Below are positions 6,968 through 15,750 of a DNA stretch of 64,000 nt, piece by piece. Positions within the stretch are counted from its first letter, which is position 1. Each line of letters starts with the position of its first letter. The translations under genes were made by a program, and so were the position numbers. The notes beneath the pieces were generated by a model. It did not search any database. It saw only the letters and a list, made by a program, of their open reading frames with translations, and was not told where the DNA came from. Source of the stretch: Methylorubrum salsuginis (GTDB lineage: Bacteria > Pseudomonadota > Alphaproteobacteria > Rhizobiales > Beijerinckiaceae); the NCBI RefSeq assembly GCF_900114375.1, contig NZ_FOSV01000015.1, forward strand, positions 62,001-126,000, in the 5' to 3' direction.

Positions 6968-7960
6968 ATGGGCAAGGACATCGGTATAGGCGTCGGCGCC
7001 GGCCTCGTGGCCGCGCTGCTGTTCGGCGTGCTGATCAAGGCCAGCGCGCTCGCGATCCTGCTCTACCTGCTCGCCCCCCTGCCGATCCTCATCGTCGGCC
7101 TGGGCTGGAGCCACAGGGCCGCGCTCGCCGCAGTCGCGAGCGGTGCGTTCGCGCTGGCGCTCCTCGTCTCGCCCTATCTCGGCTTGGCGTTCGCCGCCTA
7201 TCTCGCGCTGCCGGCGTGGTGGCTCGCCTATCTGGCGATGCTCGGCCGGCCGGGGCCGGACGGCACCCTCGAATGGTATCCGACCGGCCGCCTGCTGGCC
7301 TGGGTCGCCGGCACCGCGGCGCTGGCCTTCGTCGCCATCGCGGTCATCGCCTCGCCCGATTACGACACCTTCCGCACCCAGATCTCGGAGATGAGCCGCC
7401 GGGTCGTGCAGATGCAGGTCCAGCGCGGCCGCATCCCGGCGCCCGCGCCGGACAAGGCCGCCGATGCGGATGCCGCGAAGACCGACGCACCGAAATCCGA
7501 CGACTTGGCGGGTGAGGTCGCCGATGCCCTGGCGACGTTCGCCCCGGCACTCGCCGCGCAGGGCTTCGCGGTACTCTTCACCTTCTACCTCTGGGCCGCC
7601 GCCCGCATCGTCCAGATCTCCGGGCGCCTGCTCCGACCCTGGCCGGACCTGCCCGCCACCGCGATGCCGCGGGCCGTGCTTCTCGTCCTCGTCGGCGCCG
7701 TCGCGTTGTCGCTGGCGCCGGGCTTCGTCGGCGTGCTCGGCGTCGCGCTGATCGGTGCGCTCTCGGCCGCCTTCGCCCTCCAGGGGCTCGCGGCCTTCCA
7801 CGACCGCAGCCGCGGCCGTCCCGGCCGCCTCGGCCTGCTGATCGGTCTCTACGTCGTGCTGTTCCTCACCCAGGGCATCGCCATGATGGCGCTCGTCCTG
7901 TTCGGCATCGCCGACACCGCCCTCGACCGGCGCCGCCCGCAACCGCGTGGCAGCGCCTGA
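6968..7960 (+). CDS. DUF2232 family integral membrane protein
   Basis: About 330 residues with many hydrophobic segments: GIGVGAGLVAALLFGVLI, ILLYLLAPLPILIVGL, AAYLALPAWWLAYLAM, a central charged loop around residues 135-180, then AVLLVLVGAVALSLAPGF and the C-terminal GLLIGLYVVLFLTQGIAMM. This composition and the position between rpsR and rplI identify the DUF2232 membrane protein found in the same place across Rhizobiales. Function unknown; the fold resembles energy-coupling or MreD-like membrane proteins. ATG 6968 is used; a GTG two codons earlier (6962) is equally possible, and neither has a strong Shine-Dalgarno sequence. Confidence 0.8.
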   Translation: MGKDIGIGVGAGLVAALLFGVLIKASALAILLYLLAPLPILIVGLGWSHRAALAAVASGAFALALLVSPYLGLAFAAYLALPAWWLAYLAMLGRPGPDGTLEWYPTGRLLAWVAGTAALAFVAIAVIASPDYDTFRTQISEMSRRVVQMQVQRGRIPAPAPDKAADADAAKTDAPKSDDLAGEVADALATFAPALAAQGFAVLFTFYLWAAARIVQISGRLLRPWPDLPATAMPRAVLLVLVGAVALSLAPGFVGVLGVALIGALSAAFALQGLAAFHDRSRGRPGRLGLLIGLYVVLFLTQGIAMMALVLFGIADTALDRRRPQPRGSA

Positions 7961-7994
7961 GACCCCCCTTCCAACCCACTCAAGGAGAAGTCAG

Positions 7995-8567
7995 ATGGAA
8001 GTCATCCTGCTCGAACGCGTCGCCAAGCTCGGCCAGATGGGCGAGACCGTGAACGTGCGTCCCGGCTACGCCCGCAACTTCCTGCTCGCCCGCGGCAAGG
8101 CCCTTCGCGCGACCGAGAACAACAAGAAGCACTTCGAGACCCAGCGCGCCCAGCTCGAGGCCCGCAACCTCGAGCGCCGCAACGAAGCCCAGACGGTCGC
8201 CGAGAAGCTCGACGGCCAGAGCTTCGTGCTGATCCGCCAGTCCGGCGAGACCGGCGTGCTCTACGGCTCGGTCTCGACCCGCGACCTCGCCGAAGTCGTC
8301 TCCAAGGAGGGCTTCTCGGTCGAGCGCGGCCAGTTCGTGCTCAACCAGCCGATCAAGACGCTGGGCCTGCACACCGTGCCGGTCACCCTCCACCCCGAGG
8401 TCGAGGTGAACGTCACCGTCAACATCGCCCGCTCGCCCGAAGAGGCCGAGCGTCAGGCCCGCGGCGAGTCGGTCACCGAGCGCGAGCAGTTCAACCTCGA
8501 CGACCTCGGCCTCGAAGTCGGCCAGGCCCTCGCCGATGCCGGCGAAGGCGCCGACGACCGCGGCTGA
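7995..8567 (+). CDS. rplI: 50S ribosomal protein L9
   Basis: 190 residues. The N-terminal domain is diagnostic: MEVILLERVAKLGQMGETVNVRPGYARNFLLARGKA. It is followed by the long connecting helix and the C-terminal rRNA-binding domain (LYGSVSTRDLAE, PIKTLGLHTVPVTLHPEV). The tail after residue about 150 is a longer acidic extension than in E. coli L9, as usual in alphaproteobacteria. The ATG at 7995 is chosen over upstream in-frame starts because it gives the canonical N-terminus and is preceded by AAGGAGAAG. L9 binds 23S rRNA near the L1 stalk. Confidence 0.97.
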   Translation: MEVILLERVAKLGQMGETVNVRPGYARNFLLARGKALRATENNKKHFETQRAQLEARNLERRNEAQTVAEKLDGQSFVLIRQSGETGVLYGSVSTRDLAEVVSKEGFSVERGQFVLNQPIKTLGLHTVPVTLHPEVEVNVTVNIARSPEEAERQARGESVTEREQFNLDDLGLEVGQALADAGEGADDRG

Positions 8568-8575
8568 TCCGCCAT

Positions 8576-8607
8576 CGGGCCGCCCCCCTTCGCGGCGGGG
8601 CGGCCCG
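8576..8607 (+). terminator. Terminator hairpin after rplI
   Basis: A perfect 11-bp stem CGGGCCGCCCC / GGGGCGGCCCG with a 10-base loop begins 9 bases after the rplI stop. It lacks a T-tract, as is common in such GC-rich genomes, but its position at the operon end supports the call. Confidence 0.6.
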
Positions 8608-9022
8608 AACCTTCGAGACCTGCCGGAAGTTCTTGTTGAGCCTGGCGCCGTACCGGGACCGGCACATGCCGGACGAGCCTCCGAGAGTGGGCGACCGGCT
8701 GCCGCGAAGAGCCGATACGATCCAGGGCCTCGAGACCCTGATCGGCCGGGCGGCACAGCGTCGCCGAACCGGCCCCATCGTCGTCGAGACGAATTTCCCG
8801 CTAAATTTCCCGCCCCACGTGATCAACGGGGCATCTTGGTTCGCGCCGATCATCCGAGCACCGCTCCGATGAATGCGATGTTTCCGCTCTTTGAAGCGTT
8901 ACCTCAGCGCACTTCATCATAAGTTAATGCAACTGCGATCGCTCAGGCTGCATATCTTGGCGGCACGTGCCTGATAGAAAATCCAGGCCATTAGATATGA
9001 CCTGGAATGGGCGCAGTATAGA
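8608..9022. other. Intergenic region before the GT-D gene
   Basis: About 415 bases without a credible gene. Composition changes from GC-rich to AT-richer after about 8860 (for example around TTCATCATAAGTTAATGCAA), continuing up to the GT-D start. The AT-rich part should hold that gene's promoter; I cannot assign exact boxes. A short open frame at 8633-8872 has shadow-like composition and is not supported. Confidence 0.4.
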
Positions 9023-10381
9023 ATGAGAGCCGTTGCTGATGGCGACCCCGTTGCGCGGCTGATCGACCGCTCCAATGCCGAAACCTTGCACGCCGCGGAG
9101 ATCGTGGCTGGCCTGAACCCTATCGTGCTGGCGGTGACACGCACGGACTGGGCAGCTGGGTCGGACAACCTCTCGGTTCGGTTTCAGTTCGATTGGTCCG
9201 AGACGCTCGCCGGCACCAGAGCGTGGATCGAGCTGATCTACAAAACGCAGCACATGGCTGCGTACCACCTTAACAGCTTCGGGCCGACGTTCTTCTCGTT
9301 CGACGTGCGCGAGCCGGAACCGCGTTACGACTTCAAACTTCTCCTGCACGTCGAGGAATTGGCCGCGGCTGTAGCGGTCCGCGGGCTCGAACGGGGTCTG
9401 CCCGTCGGGCGGCTGACGCTCGCCTCGGCCCGGATCCAGCCGGCCTGGGGGATCGGCTACGCGGAGCTGGTCAAATACGCCGTCTCCTCGGCCAAGGCGC
9501 TCGGCCTGTCCGAGGTCTACATGGAAGGAGACAGGCTGGCGCGCTTCGATGCCTGCCTCTTCGACTGCTTGAATCGGGGCATTCCCTACAGTGTCGTCCG
9601 CCTCGGCGACGGCGAGGGGCGCGTGTTGGGCTATCCGATGTATTTCGATCAGAACCGCATCCTGATCGAGGTGCTCTATTACCAGTTCGGTCCGAACTCG
9701 ATCCAGAACGAGATCGACGGCAGCGGGCGGTGGCTCGACGGCCTGATCGGTGAATTGCGCAGCCTTGTCCGGCTCGGCATCGAGACAGCCGACCGAGTCG
9801 GCCTGCCGGTCGCAGAGTTCTTCGAGGGCCACGAGCATGGCGTGACGCTCGGGATGACGGCCTACGCCTATGCGACGCAATACGCATTCGGGCGCCTCCC
9901 GCGGATGGAGCCATCGGAGGCCATCGGCACCAATGTGTTCCAGCAACTGGCGGAAGTGCCCTGGTTCTTTCCCCGGATCGCCAAGGCCGCGAAATCGGTC
10001 ACGACCATCGGGCCGTGGGATCTATCGAACGAGTTGCAGGCCGCACTCGGCGTCGCGCGGGTGTCGCATATCACCGTACCCAGCCATTATACCTGGGGGC
10101 TGGACAAGGGGCTGGGACAGTTTCCGGTGTTGTATAAGCAGATCCGCGCCGCCATCCTCGCGCGGGGCGACCTGCGAGGGCAGTTGTTCCTGGTTGGCGC
10201 CGGCCTAATCGGAAAGTATTACTGCGCATTGATCAAACAACAGGGCGGCGTCGCACTGGATATTGGCTCGGTCTTCGACTCCTGGGCGCGCAAGGGACTA
10301 CCCTATGCCGTCGAGAACGGCGAGCGGATTAAGCTGTCACAGCTCGACGCCGCGGCGGTGCGGCCGCCGCAGGGAGGCTAG
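9023..10381 (+). CDS. GT-D fold glycosyltransferase-like protein with uncharacterised N-terminal domain
   Basis: 452 residues, no signal peptide or membrane segment. The C-terminal part shows the hallmarks of the GT-D fold: YSVVRLGDGEGRVLGYP with RLGDGE at residues 193-198 (the acidic metal/sugar-nucleotide motif) and, near residue 391, VGAGLIGKYYCALIKQQGG followed by LDIGSVFDSW, the usual closing motif. The first 165 residues match nothing I recognise; they contain LSVRFQFDWSETLAG and several beta-rich stretches. Known GT-D enzymes transfer glucose to surface or secreted glycoproteins. The gene stands alone, flanked by AT-richer DNA on its 5' side, with no partner adhesin nearby. Confidence 0.68.
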   Translation: MRAVADGDPVARLIDRSNAETLHAAEIVAGLNPIVLAVTRTDWAAGSDNLSVRFQFDWSETLAGTRAWIELIYKTQHMAAYHLNSFGPTFFSFDVREPEPRYDFKLLLHVEELAAAVAVRGLERGLPVGRLTLASARIQPAWGIGYAELVKYAVSSAKALGLSEVYMEGDRLARFDACLFDCLNRGIPYSVVRLGDGEGRVLGYPMYFDQNRILIEVLYYQFGPNSIQNEIDGSGRWLDGLIGELRSLVRLGIETADRVGLPVAEFFEGHEHGVTLGMTAYAYATQYAFGRLPRMEPSEAIGTNVFQQLAEVPWFFPRIAKAAKSVTTIGPWDLSNELQAALGVARVSHITVPSHYTWGLDKGLGQFPVLYKQIRAAILARGDLRGQLFLVGAGLIGKYYCALIKQQGGVALDIGSVFDSWARKGLPYAVENGERIKLSQLDAAAVRPPQGG

Positions 10382-10637
10382 CGCATCGTCTCAAGCGGTG
10401 GACAATCGGGAGAGACGGTTCCCGGACGTTGACTTGTTCTCAATTCGTTCCAGCATGGCGCCTGCGATTCCCGGCAACGGGAGCCGCGGGCGTCGTGCGT
10501 TCGAGGGACCGTGGCGCGTGTGCCGCAGCCGTCTCGCGGGCGGTGGCTTAAGGAAAATTCACCATCCCGGCGCAAGGTCCGGCGGGCATGGAAACGGGCG
10601 GCCGATGAGGGCCGCCGGCAACGGAGCGTGAGACGCC

Positions 10638-12125
10638 ATGGCCCTGCCCAACGCCGTCGCGGCCAAGCTCGAAGCGGTTCAGGCCGAGTACCGGGTGCCG
10701 CCGCACAACATCGACGCGGAGCAGGCGCTCCTCGGCGCGATCATGGTCAACAACGACGCCTATTACCGCGTCTCGGACTTCCTGCTCCCCGAGCATTTCA
10801 TGGAGGCGGTCCACCGCCAGATCTTCGAGGTCGCGGTCTCGCTGATCAAGGCCGGCAAGCTCGCTACGCCGATCACGCTCAAGACCTATCTGGGCGATGC
10901 CGACCTCGGCGGCGTCACGCCGATGCAGTATCTCGCGCGGCTGGCGGCCGAGGCCACCACCGTCATTAACGCGGGCGAGTACGGCCGCACCATCTACGAT
11001 CTCGCCATCCGCCGCCGCCTCATCACCATCGGCGAGGACATGGTCAACGGCGCCTACGAGGCGCCGGTCGAGTCGCGGCCCCGCGACCAGATCGAGGCGA
11101 CCGAGCGCCGGCTCTACGAACTCGCCGAATCCGGCAAGTACGACGGCGGCTTCCAGAAATTCTCCGACGCGCTGACGGCGGCCATCGACATGGCGGCCAA
11201 GGCCTACCAGCGCGACGGCAAGCTCTCGGGCATCTCCACGGGCCTGACCGATCTCGACGCCAAGATGGGCGGCCTGCAGCCCTCCGACCTGATCATCCTC
11301 GCGGGGCGCCCGGCCATGGGCAAGACCTCGCTCGTGACCAACATCGCCTTCAACATCGCAAAAGCCTATCGCGGCGAGAAGCAGGCGGACGGGACGATGC
11401 AGACCGTCAACGGCGGCATCGTCGGCTTCTTCTCGCTCGAAATGTCGGCCGAGCAATTGGCCACCCGCATCATCGCCGAGCAATCCGGCGTGCCCTCCTA
11501 CAAGATCCGTCGCGGCGACATCCGCCCGGAGGATTTTTACAAGATCACCGACGCCGCGCGGGACATGCAGACGATCCCGTTCTACATCGACCAGACCGGC
11601 GGCATCTCCATTGCCCAGCTGGCCGCCCGCGCCCGCCGCCTCAAGCGCCAGAAGGGCCTCGACCTCCTCATCATCGATTATCTCCAGCTCCTGTCGGGCT
11701 CCGGCAAGAAGAGCGACAACCGCGTGCAGGAGATGACCGAGATCACCACCGGCATGAAGGCGCTGGCCAAGGAGCTGGCGGTGCCGATCATCGGCCTGTC
11801 CCAGCTCTCGCGTCAGGTGGAGAACCGCGACGACAAGCGCCCGCAATTGTCGGACCTGCGCGAATCCGGCTCGATCGAGCAGGACGCCGACGTGGTGATG
11901 TTCGTCTACCGCGAGGAATACTACGTCGGGAACAAGAAGCCGCGCGAGGGCACGGAAGAGTTCTTCGCCTGGGAACAGGAGATGCAGCGCGTCCACGGCA
12001 AGGCCGAGGTGATCCTCGGCAAGCAGCGCCACGGCCCGACCGGCACGGTGGAGCTTCAGTTCGACGCCAACATCACCCGGTTCTCGAACCTCGCGCAGAG
12101 CGACCGGATGCCCGAGCAGATGTGA
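10638..12125 (+). CDS. dnaB: Replicative DNA helicase DnaB
   Basis: 495 residues. The N-terminal collar domain starts at RVPPHNIDAEQALLGAIMVNNDAYYRVSDFL. The RecA-like C-terminal domain has Walker A GRPAMGKTS, the FFSLEMSAEQLATRI motif, Walker B LLIIDYLQLLSG, and DLRESGSIEQDADVVMFVYRE with the arginine-finger and sensor region. The hexamer unwinds DNA 5'-3' at the fork and binds primase. It starts the dnaB-alr-radA cluster, a common order in alphaproteobacteria, with alr 13 bases downstream. No intein is present and the length is normal. Confidence 0.97.
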   Translation: MALPNAVAAKLEAVQAEYRVPPHNIDAEQALLGAIMVNNDAYYRVSDFLLPEHFMEAVHRQIFEVAVSLIKAGKLATPITLKTYLGDADLGGVTPMQYLARLAAEATTVINAGEYGRTIYDLAIRRRLITIGEDMVNGAYEAPVESRPRDQIEATERRLYELAESGKYDGGFQKFSDALTAAIDMAAKAYQRDGKLSGISTGLTDLDAKMGGLQPSDLIILAGRPAMGKTSLVTNIAFNIAKAYRGEKQADGTMQTVNGGIVGFFSLEMSAEQLATRIIAEQSGVPSYKIRRGDIRPEDFYKITDAARDMQTIPFYIDQTGGISIAQLAARARRLKRQKGLDLLIIDYLQLLSGSGKKSDNRVQEMTEITTGMKALAKELAVPIIGLSQLSRQVENRDDKRPQLSDLRESGSIEQDADVVMFVYREEYYVGNKKPREGTEEFFAWEQEMQRVHGKAEVILGKQRHGPTGTVELQFDANITRFSNLAQSDRMPEQM

Positions 12126-12138
12126 TATCGGTATCCGG

Positions 12139-13305
12139 ATGAACGACCCGGCCCCGCCGACGCCGAGGATATCGAAGGAGCCCGACATCGCGCCTCAGGA
12201 TACCGCGCCTCAAGACAGCGCCCACGACGCGATCCGAGCCGGCCACGGCGCCCGCCTGACGGTCGATCTCGCGGCGCTCGTGGCGAACTGGCGTGCCCTC
12301 GGCGCTCAAGCCCCCCAGGCCGAGTGCGGCGCCGTGGTGAAGGCCGACGCCTATGGCTGCGGCCTCTCAAGGGTGGCGCCGGCGCTGGCGCGGGCCGGCT
12401 GCCGCAGCTTCTTCGTCGCGCATCTGTCCGAAGGGATCGCGGCGCGAAGGCTGCTGCCGGAGGCGGCGATCTACGTGCTCAACGGGCTGCCGCCCGGCGC
12501 GGGCGCGGTCTTCGCCGCGCATGGGCTGCGCCCCGTCCTGGGGGATCGGGACGAACTCGCCGAATGGGCCGCCCTCTCGGATGGGCGCCGTCCGGCGGCG
12601 CTCCATGTCGATACCGGCATGAACCGGCTCGGGCTGTCGGTGCCCGCGGCGCTGGGGCTCGCGGGCGATCCGGTGGTCGAAAAGGCCGGCATCGACCTCG
12701 TGATGAGCCATCTGGTCAGCGCCGAACTCCCCGCCGACCCGCTCAACGCCCGGCAGGCCGCCGATTTTTCGCGCGTTCGCGCGGCGTTCCCGAACGCGCG
12801 CGCCTCCCTCGCCAATTCGTCGGGCACTTGGCTGGCCGACGCCACGCGCCACGACCTGCTGCGGCCGGGCTATTCCCTGTTCGGCGGCAATCCTGAGCCT
12901 GGAAAACCCAACCCGATGCGGCCGGTGGTGCGGCTGGAGGCGACGATACTCCAGATCCGCACCGTCGAGGCCGGCGCCACCTGCGGCTACAACGCCCGCT
13001 GGACCGCCCCCGGCCCCCGCCGCCTCGCCACCCTGTCGCTGGGCTATGCCGACGGCTATCCCCGCGCGGCGAGCGGGCGGGGCCACGCGCTGGTCGGCGG
13101 CGTGTCCTGCCCGATCCTCGGATTGATCTCGATGGATCTCATCATCCTCGACGTCACCGATGCGCCCGCCGCCCGCCGCGGCGGCACCGCGACGCTGATC
13201 GGCGACGGCCTCGACATCGACACCGTGGGGCAGGCCGCGGGCACGATCGGCTACGAGATCCTGACCGGGCTGGGTTCTCGTTATGTTCGACACCATGTAG
13301 AGTGA
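12139..13305 (+). CDS. alr: Alanine racemase
   Basis: 388 residues. PLP-dependent fold-type III enzyme that makes D-alanine for peptidoglycan. The PLP-binding Lys68 is in GAVVKADAYGCGL. The substrate-side Tyr is in ATCGYNARWTAPG. Other conserved blocks are LHVDTGMNRLGL, MSHLVSAELP and the C-terminal beta-domain with SLGYADGYPR and ISMDLIILDVTD. The first 35 residues (MNDPAPPTPRISKEPDIAP...) are a poorly conserved Pro/Asp-rich extension; translation could also start later. It lies between dnaB and radA on the same strand, 13 bases after dnaB. Confidence 0.95.
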   Translation: MNDPAPPTPRISKEPDIAPQDTAPQDSAHDAIRAGHGARLTVDLAALVANWRALGAQAPQAECGAVVKADAYGCGLSRVAPALARAGCRSFFVAHLSEGIAARRLLPEAAIYVLNGLPPGAGAVFAAHGLRPVLGDRDELAEWAALSDGRRPAALHVDTGMNRLGLSVPAALGLAGDPVVEKAGIDLVMSHLVSAELPADPLNARQAADFSRVRAAFPNARASLANSSGTWLADATRHDLLRPGYSLFGGNPEPGKPNPMRPVVRLEATILQIRTVEAGATCGYNARWTAPGPRRLATLSLGYADGYPRAASGRGHALVGGVSCPILGLISMDLIILDVTDAPAARRGGTATLIGDGLDIDTVGQAAGTIGYEILTGLGSRYVRHHVE

Positions 13306-13360
13306 CGCCCCTCCCATCCTCGTCCTGAGGCGCCGCGAAGCGGCTTCGGTGCCCTTCTCC

Positions 13361-14791
13361 ATGGCCAAGATCCAACAGACCTTCGTCTGCCAGTCCTGCG
13401 GGGCGGTCTACAATCGCTGGCGCGGGCGCTGCGAGGCCTGCAACGGCTGGAACACGATCCAGGAGGAGGTCGCCTCCGCCGGCCCGCAATCCGGGCCCGC
13501 CGCGACCCGTCCGTCGCGGGCGCGCGGCCGGGTGTTTCCCCTCGAAGGGCTGACCGGCGAGGCCAAGGAGGCGCCGCGCACGGCCTCCGGCATCAACGAG
13601 CTGGATCGCGTCACCGGCGGCGGCTTCGTGCGCGGTTCGGTGATCCTGCTCGGCGGCGATCCCGGCATCGGCAAGTCGACCCTGCTGATGCAGGCCTCCG
13701 CCGCGATGGCGAAAAGCGGGGAGCGCGTCGCCTACATTTCCGGCGAGGAGGCGGTGGGGCAGGTGCGCCTGCGGGCCGAGCGGCTGGGGCTCGCGAAGTA
13801 CCCGGTGGAGCTCGCGGCGCAGACCAATGTCGAGGACATCGTCGAGACGCTGTCGCAGGGGCACCCGCCCGCGCTCACCATCATCGACTCGATCCAGACC
13901 ATGTGGACCGAGACGGTGGAATCGGCCCCCGGCACGGTCACGCAGGTGCGAAGCTCGGCCCAGGCCCTGATCCGCTTCGCCAAGACGACGGGCACGGCGG
14001 TGATCCTCGTCGGCCACGTCACCAAGGACGGACAGATCGCCGGCCCCCGCGTGGTCGAGCACATGGTCGATGCGGTCGCCTCGTTCGAGGGCGACCAGGG
14101 CCACCACTTCCGGATTTTGCGCGCGGTGAAGAACCGCTTCGGGCCGACCGACGAGATCGGCGTGTTCGAAATGACCGATGCGGGGCTCGCCGAGGTCCCC
14201 AACCCCTCCGCCCTGTTCCTGGCGGGCCGCGACCACGCCGCGCCGGGCACCGCGGTCTTCGCCGGGATGGAGGGCACGCGGCCGCTGCTCGTCGAAATCC
14301 AGGCGCTGGTCGCCCCCTCCTCGCTCGGCATGCCGCGCCGCGCGGTGGTGGGGTGGGACCCCAACCGCCTGTCGATGGTGCTCGCCGTGCTGGAAGCCCA
14401 TGGCGGCATCCGCCTCGGCGGGCACGACGTCTATCTCAACGTCGCGGGCGGCCTGCGCATCTCCGAGCCCGCGGCCGACCTCGCGGTGGCCGCCGCCCTC
14501 GTCTCGTCGCTGTCGGGGGCGGCGTTGCCGTCCGACTCGGTTTTCTTCGGCGAACTCGGCCTGTCGGGGGCGGTGCGACCGGTCTCCCAGGCGCCGGCCC
14601 GGCTGAAGGAGGCGCTGAAGCTCGGCTTCGGCAAGGCGGTGACGCCGCAGGGGCGCGGCGAGGCGGGCGACCGGGCGCTGCCGACGGATGCGCTTCGCCA
14701 CATCGCCGACCTCGTCGCCGGCATCGCCTCGGGGGCGCCGCGCCGCGGCGGCGGGCGCCCGAAGGCCGTGCGCTACGAAGAAGAGATGTGA
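13361..14791 (+). CDS. radA: DNA repair protein RadA (Sms)
   Basis: 476 residues from ATG 13361 (a GTG at 13349 is in frame but less likely). Domain order: N-terminal C4 zinc finger CQSCGAVYNRWRGRCEACNGW; RecA-like ATPase with Walker A GGDPGIGKST and Walker B ALTIIDSIQTMW; the RadA-specific KNRFG motif (VKNRFGPTDEIG); and a C-terminal Lon-protease-like domain (HDVYLNVAGGLRISEPAADLA...ELGLSGAVRPV). RadA is a DnaB-like helicase that extends branches during homologous recombination. It follows alr by 55 bases. A multi-hairpin element starts 11 bases after its stop. Confidence 0.96.
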   Translation: MAKIQQTFVCQSCGAVYNRWRGRCEACNGWNTIQEEVASAGPQSGPAATRPSRARGRVFPLEGLTGEAKEAPRTASGINELDRVTGGGFVRGSVILLGGDPGIGKSTLLMQASAAMAKSGERVAYISGEEAVGQVRLRAERLGLAKYPVELAAQTNVEDIVETLSQGHPPALTIIDSIQTMWTETVESAPGTVTQVRSSAQALIRFAKTTGTAVILVGHVTKDGQIAGPRVVEHMVDAVASFEGDQGHHFRILRAVKNRFGPTDEIGVFEMTDAGLAEVPNPSALFLAGRDHAAPGTAVFAGMEGTRPLLVEIQALVAPSSLGMPRRAVVGWDPNRLSMVLAVLEAHGGIRLGGHDVYLNVAGGLRISEPAADLAVAAALVSSLSGAALPSDSVFFGELGLSGAVRPVSQAPARLKEALKLGFGKAVTPQGRGEAGDRALPTDALRHIADLVAGIASGAPRRGGGRPKAVRYEEEM

Positions 14792-14801
14792 TCCCAACCC
14801 G

Positions 14802-14909
14802 CGATGATCCTGACGCATCGCCGATTGCCCCCGCGACGGCGGGGCGGCGGGCGTCCGCCGGACGCACGGAACGGGACCATCGGTCCGGTTCCGTGCCGCT
14901 GGGTATGAG
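14802..14909 (+). repeat. Multi-hairpin 3' element, family 2, copy A
   Basis: It begins GATGATCCTGACGCATCG, continues with two short GC hairpins and ends with a long one: GCACGGAACGGGACC, loop ATC, GGTCCGGTTCCGTGC (one mismatch), then CCGCTGGGTATGAG. It sits immediately 3' of radA and just before the convergent YhhQ gene. A second copy lies on the opposite strand at 23959-24060 and a related core at 6792-6860. Confidence 0.7.
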
Positions 14910-14915
14910 GCGCCC

Positions 14916-15599
14916 TCAACCCCTCAAGCTGAACGGGTTGAAGTCCGTCCCCCGGTCGTAGGCGTCCACGCCCTCCGCCCGCTTGAGCCACGCGATCAGC
15001 GGCAGGCTGAGCGGCAGGGCCAGCACCTCCCATCCGACCTTCAGCAACCAGACCGAGACGCCGAGCCGCACCAGCTCGGAGGCCGGCAGCGTGCCGGCGA
15101 AGGCCAGAGTCAGGAACAGGGCGGAATCGACCGCCTGCCCCACCACCGTCGAGGCGATGAGGCGGAACCCAACGAAGCGCCCGCCCAGCGCCAGCTTGAG
15201 GCGGGCCAGCACGTAGGCGTTCAGGAACTCGCCGACGAGGTAGGCGCCCATGCCGGCCACCGCGATGCGCGGGGTCGCGCCGAGCACGGTCTCGAAGGCC
15301 TGCTGGTGCGTCCAGAACGGGGCCGGCGGCAGGGCCGCGGCGATCCAGTAGCTGACGATCCAGACGAGCTGCACGGCAAAGCCCGCCCAGACCACCTTGC
15401 GGGCGCTCGCATAGCCGTAGACCTCGGTCAGCACGTCGCCGAACAGATAGGAGAGCGGAAACACGATCACGGCGGCCGTGAAGGTGACGCCGCCGACCTC
15501 CGCGATCTTGCCCGACAGGATCAGCGAGACGATCAACACGCCGCTGAACAAGCCGGCGATCGGCACGAGGTAGCGGGGAGCGGGCACCGGAGCGACCAC
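14916..15599 (-). CDS. yhhQ: Queuosine precursor transporter, YhhQ/VUT family
   Basis: 227 residues with about six hydrophobic segments. Family blocks visible are the N-terminal VPIAGLFSGVLIVSLILSGKI, FPLSYLFGDVLTEVYGYASARKVVW (the FPL...DVLTEVYGY block is diagnostic), YLVGEFLNAYVLARLK, and STVVGQAVDSALFLTLAF. Proteins of this family carry preQ0/preQ1 or related queuine precursors across the inner membrane for tRNA modification. The gene is convergent with radA and divergent from cvpA. I saw no clear preQ1 riboswitch in the 151-base gap upstream, though I did not model it. Confidence 0.87.
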   Translation of the reverse strand: MVAPVPAPRYLVPIAGLFSGVLIVSLILSGKIAEVGGVTFTAAVIVFPLSYLFGDVLTEVYGYASARKVVWAGFAVQLVWIVSYWIAAALPPAPFWTHQQAFETVLGATPRIAVAGMGAYLVGEFLNAYVLARLKLALGGRFVGFRLIASTVVGQAVDSALFLTLAFAGTLPASELVRLGVSVWLLKVGWEVLALPLSLPLIAWLKRAEGVDAYDRGTDFNPFSLRG

Positions 15600-15750
15600 G
15601 CCTCAGAGGCTCCCGCCGCGCGGGGCGCGGCGCGAAGGTGACGGCCGAGTTCGGCCGGGGTATATCGGTCCAAACGACTGAGGGCGCGCGGTCCGGGTGA
15701 ACCGCCGCGGCCCGTCAACCGTCTCCCGCCCCGGACCAGCGTAACCAGCG

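Noticed and set aside
8633..8872. 79-residue open frame between rplI and the GT-D gene
   Set aside because: No ribosome site, shadow-like composition, and no recognisable domain.
15600..15750. preQ1 riboswitch before the YhhQ gene
   Set aside because: No recognisable conserved preQ1 core by eye; a covariance search would be decisive.
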